From: Bacteroidota bacterium
GTDB taxonomy: Bacteria > Bacteroidota > Ignavibacteria > UBA10030 > UBA8401
Assembly (NCBI GenBank): GCA_035506275.1
Contig: DATJPT010000009.1
Span: 1 to 64,000, forward strand
Direction of reading: 5' to 3'
Length of the DNA: 64,000 nt
Positions 34,604 through 42,513 of this stretch are shown piece after piece (the stretch's first letter is position 1; each line of letters opens with the position of its first letter). A program made the position numbers and the translations under genes. The notes below the pieces were generated by a model. That model worked only from the letters and a program-made list of their open reading frames with translations. It was not told the DNA's origin and made no database searches.

Positions 34604-35710
34604 CTAATAGTATGTTACTGGGTTTGTATTTTCCTTCGTGATGAAAACCTTTGCTTCCGATTTTTCGCGGGTAATGATCTCTTTTATTCGTTCAGCAAGC
34701 ACGGGGAGGACGTGGCGTTCCGTTTCAAAATGCCCCGCGTCGATGAGGAAAATGTCCTTCTCCGCATCCTGAAATCCATGATATTTGATATCCGCCGTGA
34801 TATAGGCATCCGCACGCTGCCGGATTGCTTCGGAGACAAGCTCACCTCCTGCGCCTCCGCACACTGCAACATGTCTGACCGGCCTTGCCGTCCTTCCGGT
34901 ATAGCGCAGAACCTTCGTGCCGAATGATCTCTTGATCAGGGACAAGAATTTTTCCGGCGGCACGGGTTTCGTAAACTCTCCGATCGCGCCAAGGCCGAAT
35001 TGCTCGCTTCTGTTCTGAAGGGGAGATACATCATAAGCAACCTCTTCATAAGGATGCTCTCGAAACATTGCGGCGAGCGCGCCCCCCAGCTTCCACGTTT
35101 CCACGGGCATTTCCAATTTCACTTCCGGAGTTTTTTCGAGGACTCCCTTCGAGCCGATGAACGGTGTTGCTCCCTCTTTCGGTTTGAACGTCCCGATCCC
35201 TTCAGTCCGGAAACTGCATTCCTCGTAGTGTGTAAACCTGCCTCCTCCGGCGCCGTGCATCGCCTTTGCGACTTTCTCAAGATGGCTCGCCGGCACGAAG
35301 ACCGATACCTTTACCAGGGTATCGGGGAGGTGCGAGAGCATGCGAACGTTCCGGAGTCCAAGCAGAGATGCCATGACGAAACTCACACCGCCGTTGACAT
35401 GATCGAGATTGGTGTGGGCGGCGTAAAGATTGATGTTGCGTTCCGCCATGAAAAGGGCAATTGCGCCTGCCCTGGAATCGTCTGTCAAAGATCGCAGCGG
35501 GCGAAAAAGCAGCGGATGATGCGTGACGACCAGATTCGCTCTGCGCGTCATCGCTTCTTTTGCAACGTCAAGCGTCGCGTCGAGCGAGAGAAGTATGTTG
35601 CGTATCTCCGTTGTGGCCCGGCCAACCTGAATTCCGCAATTATCTCCCTTCCATGCTGATGCCGGCGGAATCCATTCCTCAAGCGCCTGCTGAAATTTTC
35701 CTAGTGTCAC
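34604..35710 (-). CDS. Nif3-like dinuclear metal-centre protein (YqfO type, with inserted domain)
   Basis: A 368-residue protein starting at GTG 35710; this gives the normal YqfO length and a canonical N-terminus (KFQQALEEWIPPASAWKGDN). Metal ligands are seen in LVVTHHPLLF (His pair), YAAHTNLDH and IDAGHFETE. The middle part (about 125-235) is the PII-like inserted domain (VSVFVPASHLEKVAKAMHG). Members are hexameric, with suggested GTP cyclohydrolase or phosphatase activity but no firm role. A longer frame runs back through a terminator and is rejected. An attenuator-like hairpin lies 13 bp upstream. Confidence 0.9.
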   Translation of the reverse strand: MTLGKFQQALEEWIPPASAWKGDNCGIQVGRATTEIRNILLSLDATLDVAKEAMTRRANLVVTHHPLLFRPLRSLTDDSRAGAIALFMAERNINLYAAHTNLDHVNGGVSFVMASLLGLRNVRMLSHLPDTLVKVSVFVPASHLEKVAKAMHGAGGGRFTHYEECSFRTEGIGTFKPKEGATPFIGSKGVLEKTPEVKLEMPVETWKLGGALAAMFREHPYEEVAYDVSPLQNRSEQFGLGAIGEFTKPVPPEKFLSLIKRSFGTKVLRYTGRTARPVRHVAVCGGAGGELVSEAIRQRADAYITADIKYHGFQDAEKDIFLIDAGHFETERHVLPVLAERIKEIITREKSEAKVFITKENTNPVTYY

Positions 35711-35723
35711 AAACCCTGATAGA

Positions 35724-35751
35724 AATAAAAAATCCCGTTGGTTGGACGGGA
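35724..35751 (-). terminator. Rho-independent terminator of the small-peptide unit, just before the Nif3-like gene
   Basis: On the minus strand TCCCGT (35751-35746), loop CCAACCA, ACGGGA (35738-35733), then six T (35732-35727) and ATTT. It stands 13 bp after the small ORF stop and 14 bp before GTG 35710. It could be a true terminator or an attenuator for the downstream operon. Confidence 0.75.
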
Positions 35752-35763
35752 GTTGTGAGCGTT

Positions 35764-35856
35764 CTAAATCTGAATTTTGATCTTCAAAAACTTGGTGAAA
35801 TGAACCTCGCCAAGTCGTGAAAATTTTTCTTTGATTCTTTTCATTCGCTTCATCAT
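35764..35856 (-). CDS. Candidate 30-residue basic peptide in its own transcription unit
   Basis: ATG 35856 (or the adjacent ATG 35853) opens a 30-codon frame to TAG 35766-35764: MMKRMKRIKEKFSRLG then EVHFTKFLKIKIQI. It has 10 Lys or Arg in 30 and few acidic residues. No ribosome site is seen, but a TTGCAT-17-TACTTT promoter places the transcript start about 5 bases upstream, so translation would be leaderless. A terminator follows 13 bp after the stop. It may be a microprotein, a leader peptide of an attenuator controlling the Nif3-like operon, or a chance frame in a small RNA. Confidence 0.4.
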   Translation of the reverse strand: MMKRMKRIKEKFSRLGEVHFTKFLKIKIQI

Positions 35857-35867
35857 AGAACCAAAGT

Positions 35868-35896
35868 AAAGTACAATTTTTTGCGGAAAGATGCAA
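35868..35896 (-). promoter_or_regulatory. Promoter of the small-peptide transcription unit
   Basis: On the minus strand TTGCAT (35896-35891), 17 bp, TACTTT (35873-35868), the same pattern as the other promoters here. The resulting RNA up to the terminator would be about 135-140 nt. Confidence 0.6.
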
Positions 35897-36045
35897 TATG
35901 AACGGGATCGAATTATGAGCATGCCCGCGGGAATACGGCGGACGATCGAACACAGGCAACATCTTAGCCGGTCTGGTTTAACGATTAATTTTGACCAGGG
36001 CCATAATGCTTATAGCTTGAAATGGTTTACCCTCAGATCCCCGCC
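35897..36045. other. Remaining intergenic DNA between the small-peptide unit and psd
   Basis: Together with the small transcription unit and the psd promoter this belongs to a 424-bp gap (35711-36134). I see no further gene, RNA or repeat in this part. Confidence 0.5.
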
Positions 36046-36074
36046 TTGACTTTTCCTCTTTTTTTCGGTATTAT
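36046..36074 (+). promoter_or_regulatory. psd-pss operon promoter
   Basis: TTGACT (36046-36051), 17 bp, TATTAT (36069-36074). It is a near-consensus sigma70-type promoter 60 bp before the psd start codon. Confidence 0.7.
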
Positions 36075-36134
36075 TTTGAGGATTTTTCGGAATATCTTCC
36101 CTCGTTTTAGACCAGGCACGTTCGGAGTGCGCGA

Positions 36135-36785
36135 TTGATCACGGAATATGGGTACGACAGCTTTTTCACGGTAACGATCGTTTGTTGTGTTGTCATCGCA
36201 GGCTCCTACTTCTTCATCCCCAACCCTTATCTTAAGTATGCGTTGTGTGCTCTTGCGGGGATTGCCTTTCTCCTTACATTGAATTTTTTCCGCGATCCTG
36301 ACAGAGTAACTCCCTCCGGGAACAACATGATCATCTCTCCGGCTGACGGAACCGTTGTCGTTGTCAAAGACACGGCGGAAGAGCTTTACTTGAAGGGGGA
36401 AGCGATCCAGATCAGCATTTTTATGTCTCCTCTTAACGTGCATGTCAACAGAATTCCTCTCTCGGGCAGGGTCGGATACTTTGACTATGTGAAGGGAAAA
36501 TATTTCGCAGCGTTCGAGGATAAGGCATCCCTCGACAACGAACAGACTCACATCGGCATCGACAACGGCAGTTCGAAGGTCTTCTTTAAGCAGATTGCGG
36601 GGTTTATCGCGCGCCGGATCGTTTGCACGCTGAAGGTAGGGGATGAGGTCGTTGCGGGGGAACGGTTCGGAATGATCAAATTCGGATCGCGTGTGGATGT
36701 TTTTGTTCCGAAAAATTCCGATATTAAAGTATCGGTCGGGGATAAAACGGCGGCGGGCGAGTCGGTGCTTGCCGTTGTTCGGTAA
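36135..36785 (+). CDS. psd: Phosphatidylserine decarboxylase, short (archaeal-like) form
   Basis: A 216-residue protein starting at TTG 36135 with CGGAG upstream. Two N-terminal membrane helices (about 10-27 and 33-50) are followed by FFRDPDRVTPSGNNMIISPADG, FMSPLNVHVNRIPLSG, and DNGSSKVFFKQIAGFIARRIV. The GSS site is where the proenzyme would cleave itself to make the pyruvoyl group. It converts phosphatidylserine to phosphatidylethanolamine in the membrane. The synthase that makes its substrate is encoded 28 bp downstream. Confidence 0.94.
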   Translation: MITEYGYDSFFTVTIVCCVVIAGSYFFIPNPYLKYALCALAGIAFLLTLNFFRDPDRVTPSGNNMIISPADGTVVVVKDTAEELYLKGEAIQISIFMSPLNVHVNRIPLSGRVGYFDYVKGKYFAAFEDKASLDNEQTHIGIDNGSSKVFFKQIAGFIARRIVCTLKVGDEVVAGERFGMIKFGSRVDVFVPKNSDIKVSVGDKTAAGESVLAVVR

Positions 36786-36813
36786 TGAGTGTTGAACAAG
36801 CTCGGAAGTATGC

Positions 36814-37584
36814 ATGAAAATAACTAGGGCCGTTGTTCCGAGTCTTTTTACGGTCTTAAATATGTTCTGCGGTTTTCTGTCCATCGTCAATTCGAGCGAG
36901 GGACAGTTTGATGTCGCCGCATGGTTCATTATCCTCGGCGGAGTGTTTGATTCGCTCGACGGCGTGATGGCAAGGATCACCAAGTCTTCGAGCGAATTCG
37001 GCGTGGAGTTCGATTCTCTTTCCGATGTCGTGACGTTTGGCGCCGCACCGGCGTTTTTAGTGTATAAGCTCCATCTCTACCAGCTCGAGGGGATCGGGCT
37101 TATCATCAGTTCCTTGCTGGTCATTTTCGGCGGTATCCGGCTGGCCCGGTTCAACGTGCAGCTGGTCGGCTTCGACAAGGATTATTTCACGGGACTGCCG
37201 ATTCCGGCGAGCGCGATCACCATCGTCGCCTTTGTTCTCAGTTTTCGTGATGAAGTTTTCGGACTGCGAGGCCTCGCTGCTGACATTCTTGCGCCGATGG
37301 TCGTCGTCGTCTCCTTGCTGATGGTGAGCAAGATCAAGTACGACCCGATCCCGAAATTCTCGAAAAAAGATTTCAAGAAGCATCCGATCCGGGTCATTTC
37401 GTTTGCGGCGGCGGGACTTATCCTGCTCTTCACGCGAGGCAAAGCGTTGTTCTATATTTTCGTCGTCTTCTTGCTGTTCGGCATCATCCGTTATGCTTAC
37501 GTCGCTCTTCGGAGGATGATGGGCTACGTCGACGCTACAGCAGAGGAGGAGCGCGCGGAAGAGGCGACAAGTTACGATATCTAA
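36814..37584 (+). CDS. pssA: CDP-diacylglycerol-serine O-phosphatidyltransferase
   Basis: A 256-residue integral membrane protein. The CDP-alcohol phosphotransferase signature D-G-x2-A-R-x8-G-x3-D-x3-D is present as SLDGVMARITKSS then EFGVEFDSLSDVV. About seven helices follow. It makes phosphatidylserine from CDP-diacylglycerol and serine, feeding the adjacent decarboxylase, so the two genes form a phosphatidylethanolamine module. The acidic C-terminal tail is cytoplasmic. Confidence 0.94.
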   Translation: MKITRAVVPSLFTVLNMFCGFLSIVNSSEGQFDVAAWFIILGGVFDSLDGVMARITKSSSEFGVEFDSLSDVVTFGAAPAFLVYKLHLYQLEGIGLIISSLLVIFGGIRLARFNVQLVGFDKDYFTGLPIPASAITIVAFVLSFRDEVFGLRGLAADILAPMVVVVSLLMVSKIKYDPIPKFSKKDFKKHPIRVISFAAAGLILLFTRGKALFYIFVVFLLFGIIRYAYVALRRMMGYVDATAEEERAEEATSYDI

Positions 37585-37593
37585 GGAGACCGA

Positions 37594-37842
37594 GTGTATC
37601 ATTCCAATATTTCTATCACGCTGAGAAAATCGATCCTCGACCCGCAAGGGAAAGCGGTTGAACATGCGATCCATTCTTTAGGGTATCCGACCGTGCAGGA
37701 TGTCAGAATCGGAAAACACATCGAGCTGACCATCAACAGCTCGACGAAAGAAGAGGCGGAGCAGATCACGGAGCACGTGTGCAAAAAACTTCTTGCCAAT
37801 CCTGTGATGGAAGACTATTCCTTTCGAGTAGAGAAATCATAA
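37594..37842 (+). CDS. purS: Phosphoribosylformylglycinamidine synthase subunit PurS
   Basis: An 82-residue protein from GTG 37594 with TAAGGAG upstream. The PurS signature is clear: [37 protein letters not shown] and a C-terminal [10 protein letters not shown]. It forms the small bridging subunit of the PurLQS complex of purine synthesis. It is directly followed by purQ; purL is not in the window. Confidence 0.95.
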   Translation: MYHSNISITLRKSILDPQGKAVEHAIHSLGYPTVQDVRIGKHIELTINSSTKEEAEQITEHVCKKLLANPVMEDYSFRVEKS

Positions 37843-37855
37843 CGAGGACGAAGCG

Positions 37856-38560
37856 ATGGCGAAATCGAAGTTTGGGGTTGTGGTATTTCCTGGGTCCAAT
37901 TGCGACCACGATGCGTATCGTGCGGCGAAGGATGTCATGGGACAGGATGCGCACTTCATCTGGCACAAGGATTCGTCCCTCGGCGATGCGGATGTTGTCG
38001 TCCTCCCCGGCGGGTTTTCGTATGGCGATTATCTCCGCACTGGGGCCATCGCGCGCTTTTCTCCCGTGATGAAAGAGGTCGTCCGGTTCGCGAAGAACGG
38101 CGGCACGGTCATCGGCATTTGCAACGGTTTCCAGATTCTCCTGGAAGCGGGATTGCTGCCCGGCGTCATGCTGCGGAACAGCTCCCTGAAATTTGTCTGC
38201 AAGTTCATCCATCTGCGGGTTGAGAACGCCGACACGCGCTTTAGTTCGGAGTGCCGTGTCGGCGACGTATTGAAGATCCCCGTCGCCCACGGCGAAGGAA
38301 ATTATTTTGCGAGCCGTGAAGTGCTCGACGCGCTCCAGGCAAACGACCAGATCGTATTCCGATACTGCAGCGCGTCGGGCGAGATCAATGATGCGTCCAA
38401 CCCTAACGGGTCGTTGTTGAATATCGGGGGCATCATGAACAAGGAAGGGAATGTTCTTGGCATGATGCCGCACCCGGAGCGGGCTGTCGAATCGCAGCTT
38501 GGTTCGGCGGACGGCAAAAAGATCTTTCAGTCGATGGTCGAAAGTTTGGTGCTGAGTTGA
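37856..38560 (+). CDS. purQ: Phosphoribosylformylglycinamidine synthase subunit PurQ
   Basis: A 234-residue class I glutamine amidotransferase. The nucleophile Cys is in GICNGFQIL, the oxyanion segment is [14 protein letters not shown], and the His-Glu of the triad is in [10 protein letters not shown]. It supplies ammonia from glutamine to PurL. It lies 13 bp after purS. The tatA pair follows in the same direction. Confidence 0.96.
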   Translation: MAKSKFGVVVFPGSNCDHDAYRAAKDVMGQDAHFIWHKDSSLGDADVVVLPGGFSYGDYLRTGAIARFSPVMKEVVRFAKNGGTVIGICNGFQILLEAGLLPGVMLRNSSLKFVCKFIHLRVENADTRFSSECRVGDVLKIPVAHGEGNYFASREVLDALQANDQIVFRYCSASGEINDASNPNGSLLNIGGIMNKEGNVLGMMPHPERAVESQLGSADGKKIFQSMVESLVLS

Positions 38561-38579
38561 TTCGCGAAAGGAGCGGGCC

Positions 38580-38765
38580 ATGAATCTCGGATTCTCCGAA
38601 TTGCTGTTGATCGGACTGGTCATTCTCGTCCTGTTCGGACCGAAGAAAATTCCGGAGATCGCCCAGGGACTCGGGAAGGGGATGAACGAATTTCGAAAAG
38701 CAATGAGGGAAGTCCAGGAGAAGGTCGAACAGGCGGTAGAGGAAAACAAGGCTGAAAAAAAATAG
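38580..38765 (+). CDS. tatA: Twin-arginine translocase subunit TatA (copy 1)
   Basis: A 61-residue protein with one N-terminal membrane helix (FSELLLIGLVILVLFGP), the [16 protein letters not shown] hinge and an amphipathic helix (FRKAMREVQEKVE), ending in a Lys-rich tail. TatA oligomers form the pore for folded proteins. A likely Tat client is the molybdoenzyme at 16408-17115. TatC is not in the window. Confidence 0.92.
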   Translation: MNLGFSELLLIGLVILVLFGPKKIPEIAQGLGKGMNEFRKAMREVQEKVEQAVEENKAEKK

Positions 38766-38792
38766 CGACGTCTTAGGAGAAGGAGAGAGACA

Positions 38793-39011
38793 ATGTTTGA
38801 AAATATAGGGTTCCCGGAGCTGATGCTCATCATGCTGGTGATCGTCATCTTCTTTGGGCCGAAGAAAATTCCGGAATTTGCGAAGAGCCTCGGAAAAGGG
38901 ATCGCGGAGTTCAAGCGCGCGATGCGCGATGTTCAGTCGGAACTGACAAAGCCCGAGCATTCGCTCCCGGAGAAGCCCGCCGACACCTCCTCTTCAACTC
39001 CGAAAAAGTAG
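38793..39011 (+). CDS. TatA/TatB-family translocase subunit (copy 2)
   Basis: A 72-residue paralogue of the preceding gene, 27 bp downstream. The helix is [17 protein letters not shown], followed by [20 protein letters not shown], and a longer tail rich in Pro, Ser and Thr. The pair may divide TatA and TatB roles, but both keep the FGPKKIP hinge of TatA and neither is long like classical TatB. Confidence 0.9.
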   Translation: MFENIGFPELMLIMLVIVIFFGPKKIPEFAKSLGKGIAEFKRAMRDVQSELTKPEHSLPEKPADTSSSTPKK

Positions 39012-39048
39012 AAGAGCGCACGATGATTTGCACCAGGGAACGGTCCGA

Positions 39049-40473
39049 GTGAACCTCAAAGAGCCCTTCGATTCATATCACGTCCGGCTTGCATCGGGCG
39101 GTGATTCATGCGAAGCACGTACCCGTGAATACCTCTCCGTTATTTCCGCCCGGAAAAATCTCAACGCGTATCTGACGGTTTTCGAGGAGGAAGCGCTGGA
39201 ACGGGCGCGCGCCGTCGATAAAAAAATCGGAACAGGAAAAGCAGGCCCCCTTGCCGGATTGGTCATCGCGGTCAAAGATGTCCTCTGCATGAAGGGAAAA
39301 CGGACCACCTGCGCTTCTAAGATCCTCGGCAACTATGAAGCGATCTATGATGCGGCCGTCATCGAAAAACTTCAGGCGGCGGATGCAGTGATCATCGGCA
39401 AGACCAACATGGACGAATTTGCCATGGGATCGTCGACGGAGAATTCGGCATTCGGTCCCGTGAAAAATCCGATAGATGAATCGCGCGTTCCCGGCGGTTC
39501 TAGCGGCGGCTCGGCCGTCGCCGTTGCTGCCGGAATGGCAACGGCTGCGCTGGGATCCGACACCGGCGGTTCGATCCGTCAGCCGGCCGGCCTGTGCGGC
39601 GTGTATGGGATGAAGCCGACGTACGGGAGAGTTTCCCGTTATGGGCTTGTCGCTTTCGCGTCATCGTTCGACCAGATCGGTCCCTTTGCAAATTCAGCGC
39701 GCGATATCGCCCGGATTTTAGGGGTCATCGCCGGACATGATGAACGGGATTCGACGTCGGCGAAGGTTCCGGTTCCCGATTATCTTGCCTCGATGAACCG
39801 CGACGTGAAAGGATTAAGGTTCGGCCTCCCGAAGGAATACTTCAACGACGCGTTGAACACGGAGATCCGGGGCTGCCTCGAAGGGCATGTCGCCCGGTTG
39901 AAAGGGGGCGGCGCAGAAGTTATCGAAGTTTCTCTTCCTCATTCTGAATACACGATCGCCACCTATTACATTCTTGCGACCGCGGAGGCATCATCGAACC
40001 TTGCCAGGTACGACGGCGCCCGTTACGGCTATCGGAGCAAGCATGCCTCGACGCTGATGGAGATGTACACAAAATCGCGTAGCGAGGGCTTCGGCGCAGA
40101 AGTTAAGAGACGCATCATGCTCGGCACGTATGTACTTTCGGCCGGCTATTATGATGCGTATTACAGGAAGGCGCAAAAAGTGAGAAGGTTAATTCAGGAG
40201 GATTTCTTTAACGCCTTTAAGAAGGTCGATTGCCTGATCACGCCGATATCGCCGACGACGGCGTTTGCATTCGGTGAAAAAGCAGACGACCCGCTGCAAA
40301 TGTATCTGTCGGATATTTATACCGTCTCGGCAAACCTTGCCGGAATTCCTGGCATCAGCATCCCGGCCGGCGTCGACAAACAAGATCTTCCGGTCGGGCT
40401 TCAGCTTCTTGGAAAACAATTCGACGAAGCGACGTTGCTGAGGGTCGCGGATTTCTTAGGAACCGTGAACTAA
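39049..40473 (+). CDS. gatA: Asp-tRNA(Asn)/Glu-tRNA(Gln) amidotransferase subunit A
   Basis: A 474-residue amidase-signature enzyme. I start it at GTG 39049 (AGGGAA eight bases upstream); TTG 39028 is possible. The Ser-cisSer-Lys triad is seen as Lys in [11 protein letters not shown], cis-Ser in [12 protein letters not shown] and nucleophile Ser in [13 protein letters not shown]. It releases ammonia from glutamine for GatB, which converts misacylated Glu-tRNA(Gln) or Asp-tRNA(Asn). gatB and gatC are not adjacent. It lies in a co-directional run between tatA and sucD. Confidence 0.93.
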   Translation: MNLKEPFDSYHVRLASGGDSCEARTREYLSVISARKNLNAYLTVFEEEALERARAVDKKIGTGKAGPLAGLVIAVKDVLCMKGKRTTCASKILGNYEAIYDAAVIEKLQAADAVIIGKTNMDEFAMGSSTENSAFGPVKNPIDESRVPGGSSGGSAVAVAAGMATAALGSDTGGSIRQPAGLCGVYGMKPTYGRVSRYGLVAFASSFDQIGPFANSARDIARILGVIAGHDERDSTSAKVPVPDYLASMNRDVKGLRFGLPKEYFNDALNTEIRGCLEGHVARLKGGGAEVIEVSLPHSEYTIATYYILATAEASSNLARYDGARYGYRSKHASTLMEMYTKSRSEGFGAEVKRRIMLGTYVLSAGYYDAYYRKAQKVRRLIQEDFFNAFKKVDCLITPISPTTAFAFGEKADDPLQMYLSDIYTVSANLAGIPGISIPAGVDKQDLPVGLQLLGKQFDEATLLRVADFLGTVN

Positions 40474-40496
40474 TTTTTGATCAGGAACAAACTCCC

Positions 40497-41477
40497 ATGA
40501 GCATACTCGTCAACAAAAAGACCAGGCTTGTCGTCCAGGGCATCACCGGCGGCGAAGGAACATTTCATTCATCGCAAATGCTTGCGTACGGCACGAACGT
40601 TGCCGCGGGGGTCACCCCGGGCAAAGGCGGGACGATGTACAAGGGGAATGAAAAGGATCAGTTCAAGACCGAAGTCCCCGTCTTCAACACGGTTGCAGAA
40701 GCGGTCAGGAGCGAAGGGGTCGATACCTCTGTTATCTTTGTCCCCGCGGCGTTCGCGGCCGACGCGGTGATGGAGTCGGCCGATGCCGGCATCGGATTGA
40801 TCGTCTGCATCACGGAAGGAATTCCGACGAAGGACATGATCCGCGTCTACGAATATGTCAAGCTCAAAGGAACCCGGCTCATCGGCCCGAATTGTCCGGG
40901 CATTATTACGCCGGGAGAATGCAAGGTCGGGATCATGCCGGGATTCATCCACAAGCGCGGACGGGTCGGCCTGGTTTCACGCAGCGGAACATTGACGTAC
41001 GAAGCCGTTTGGCAGCTCACCGAGCGCGGCATCGGCCAATCGACATGCATCGGAATCGGGGGGGACCCGATCATCGGGACACGCTTCATCGATGCGGTCA
41101 GGCTGTTCAATGAGGACGATAACACGGACGCGATCGTCATGATCGGCGAGATCGGAGGGAGCGCTGAAGAAGAAGCGGCGGAATACATCGCGAAGCATGT
41201 CAAGAAACCGGTCGTCGGTTTCATCGCGGGCCGGACCGCTCCCCCGGGCCGGCGGATGGGACACGCCGGCGCGATTATCTCCGGCGGGAAAGGAACTGCC
41301 GCGGAGAAGATGGAAGCAATGAGCGATGCGGGCATTCATGTCTGCGACAGCCCCGCAATGATCGGCGAGACAATGAAACTAGCCCTGGCAAAAAAACGCC
41401 CGCATTCTGTCCCGGTCATCGCCACAAAACCGGCAAAGAAAACGGCGCCAAAGAAGAAATCCAAAAAGAGAAAATAA
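40497..41477 (+). CDS. sucD: Succinate-CoA ligase alpha subunit with a lysine-rich C-terminal extension
   Basis: A 326-residue protein. CoA-binding domain: [20 protein letters not shown] and [19 protein letters not shown]; the phospho-His is in [14 protein letters not shown]. The usual protein ends near LALAKKRPH (about 300). Here a further 25 residues follow that are almost only Lys, Ala and Pro ([17 protein letters not shown]). The enzyme makes ATP or GTP in the TCA cycle; sucC is not in the window. The tail is an unusual addition and its role is unknown. Confidence 0.94.
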   Translation: MSILVNKKTRLVVQGITGGEGTFHSSQMLAYGTNVAAGVTPGKGGTMYKGNEKDQFKTEVPVFNTVAEAVRSEGVDTSVIFVPAAFAADAVMESADAGIGLIVCITEGIPTKDMIRVYEYVKLKGTRLIGPNCPGIITPGECKVGIMPGFIHKRGRVGLVSRSGTLTYEAVWQLTERGIGQSTCIGIGGDPIIGTRFIDAVRLFNEDDNTDAIVMIGEIGGSAEEEAAEYIAKHVKKPVVGFIAGRTAPPGRRMGHAGAIISGGKGTAAEKMEAMSDAGIHVCDSPAMIGETMKLALAKKRPHSVPVIATKPAKKTAPKKKSKKRK

Positions 41478-41502
41478 TACTATACGATCTGAGGAATTTT
41501 CC

Positions 41503-41919
41503 GTGATTGAACGAACGCTCTGCATCTTGAAACCCGACTGTGTAAGAAAGAATCTTCAGGGGGAAGTGCTCTCAAGAATTCAAAAAGCAGGGTTTAAAAT
41601 TTTGGGGATGAAACAAATTCGTCTGACAAAGGAGGAAGCCGGCGGATTTTATGCCGTCCATAAAGGGCGCCCCTTTTATGTCGGCCTTGTCGAATTCATG
41701 ACATCGGGTCCGTGCGTCCCCGTTGCCCTGGAAAAAGCCGACGCTGTGGCGGAGTACCGAAGATTGATCGGTGCCACCGATCCGAACGATGCGGAACCCG
41801 GGACCATCCGGAAGCTGTTTGCTGATAGCAAAGGCGAGAACATCGTCCACGGCTCCGACTCTGTCGAGAACGGGAAGATCGAAGTGGCATTTTTCTTCGC
41901 AGAGAGTGAATTGCTCTAG
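41503..41919 (+). CDS. ndk: Nucleoside diphosphate kinase
   Basis: A 138-residue protein starting at GTG 41503 with TGAGGA upstream. [15 protein letters not shown], the Kpn-loop region and the active-site His in [16 protein letters not shown] are all standard. It transfers phosphate between nucleoside di- and triphosphates. It lies 25 bp after sucD, a sensible neighbour since succinate-CoA ligase and Ndk are known to work together. Confidence 0.96.
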   Translation: MIERTLCILKPDCVRKNLQGEVLSRIQKAGFKILGMKQIRLTKEEAGGFYAVHKGRPFYVGLVEFMTSGPCVPVALEKADAVAEYRRLIGATDPNDAEPGTIRKLFADSKGENIVHGSDSVENGKIEVAFFFAESELL

Positions 41920-41969
41920 CACCGCAGCATCGAACATAGTTTCCATCTTCCATTTTCTATCCCACGAGA

Positions 41970-42506
41970 ATGCTCTCCCGCTGGAAAAAACTCACTTCTG
42001 CGATCGTCCATAAGAATCCATGGTGGACGTATTTTCTTGATTCGTTTCAGATTCCCAACGGGGTGAAGGGGGAATACCACTACGTTCACACTGAAGGGTC
42101 CAGTCTCATCATCCCGGTCACGGACGACGGCAAGATCATTCTCGTCAATCAGTATCGTTATCTGAAAGACCGAGAGAGCATCGAATTCCCTTGCGGCGGC
42201 GTGAAACCCGGACACTCGTACGATGAGATGGCCAAACTTGAACTGGAAGAAGAGACGGGATACACGGGAAGATCGTGGGAAACGGCCGGAGAGTTCAATC
42301 CCTTCAACGGGGTAACGGACGAAATGTGCCGCGTTTTTATTGCACGCTCTCTTTTGTCCGGAAAGCCAAAACCCGAAGCGACGGAAGAGTTTGAGATCGT
42401 GGAAGTCTCCCCGAACCATCTGGAAGAAATGATCTCAAGCAGAAAGATCTGGGATGGGATGACGCTCGCCGCGTGGGCGCTGGTGCGAAAACGATTCGTT
42501 CAATAA
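41970..42506 (+). CDS. Nudix hydrolase, ADP-ribose pyrophosphatase-like
   Basis: A 178-residue protein with a Nudix box GGVKPGHSYDEMAKLELEEETGY. Compared with the consensus G-x5-E-x7-REUxEExGU, the first Glu is His and the Arg is Leu, while the metal-binding Glu cluster (EEETG) is kept. The surrounding fold (LIIPVTDDGKIILVNQYRY) resembles ADP-ribose or sugar-nucleotide pyrophosphatases. It should still bind metal, but activity or substrate may be altered. It ends 7 bp from the convergent cystathionine lyase gene. Confidence 0.85.
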   Translation: MLSRWKKLTSAIVHKNPWWTYFLDSFQIPNGVKGEYHYVHTEGSSLIIPVTDDGKIILVNQYRYLKDRESIEFPCGGVKPGHSYDEMAKLELEEETGYTGRSWETAGEFNPFNGVTDEMCRVFIARSLLSGKPKPEATEEFEIVEVSPNHLEEMISSRKIWDGMTLAAWALVRKRFVQ

Positions 42507-42513
42507 CCCTTCT

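Noticed and set aside
35711-35962. N-terminal extension of the Nif3-like frame to 35962
   Set aside because: It would read through a promoter, a small ORF and an intrinsic terminator; the YqfO-type N-terminus begins at GTG 35710.
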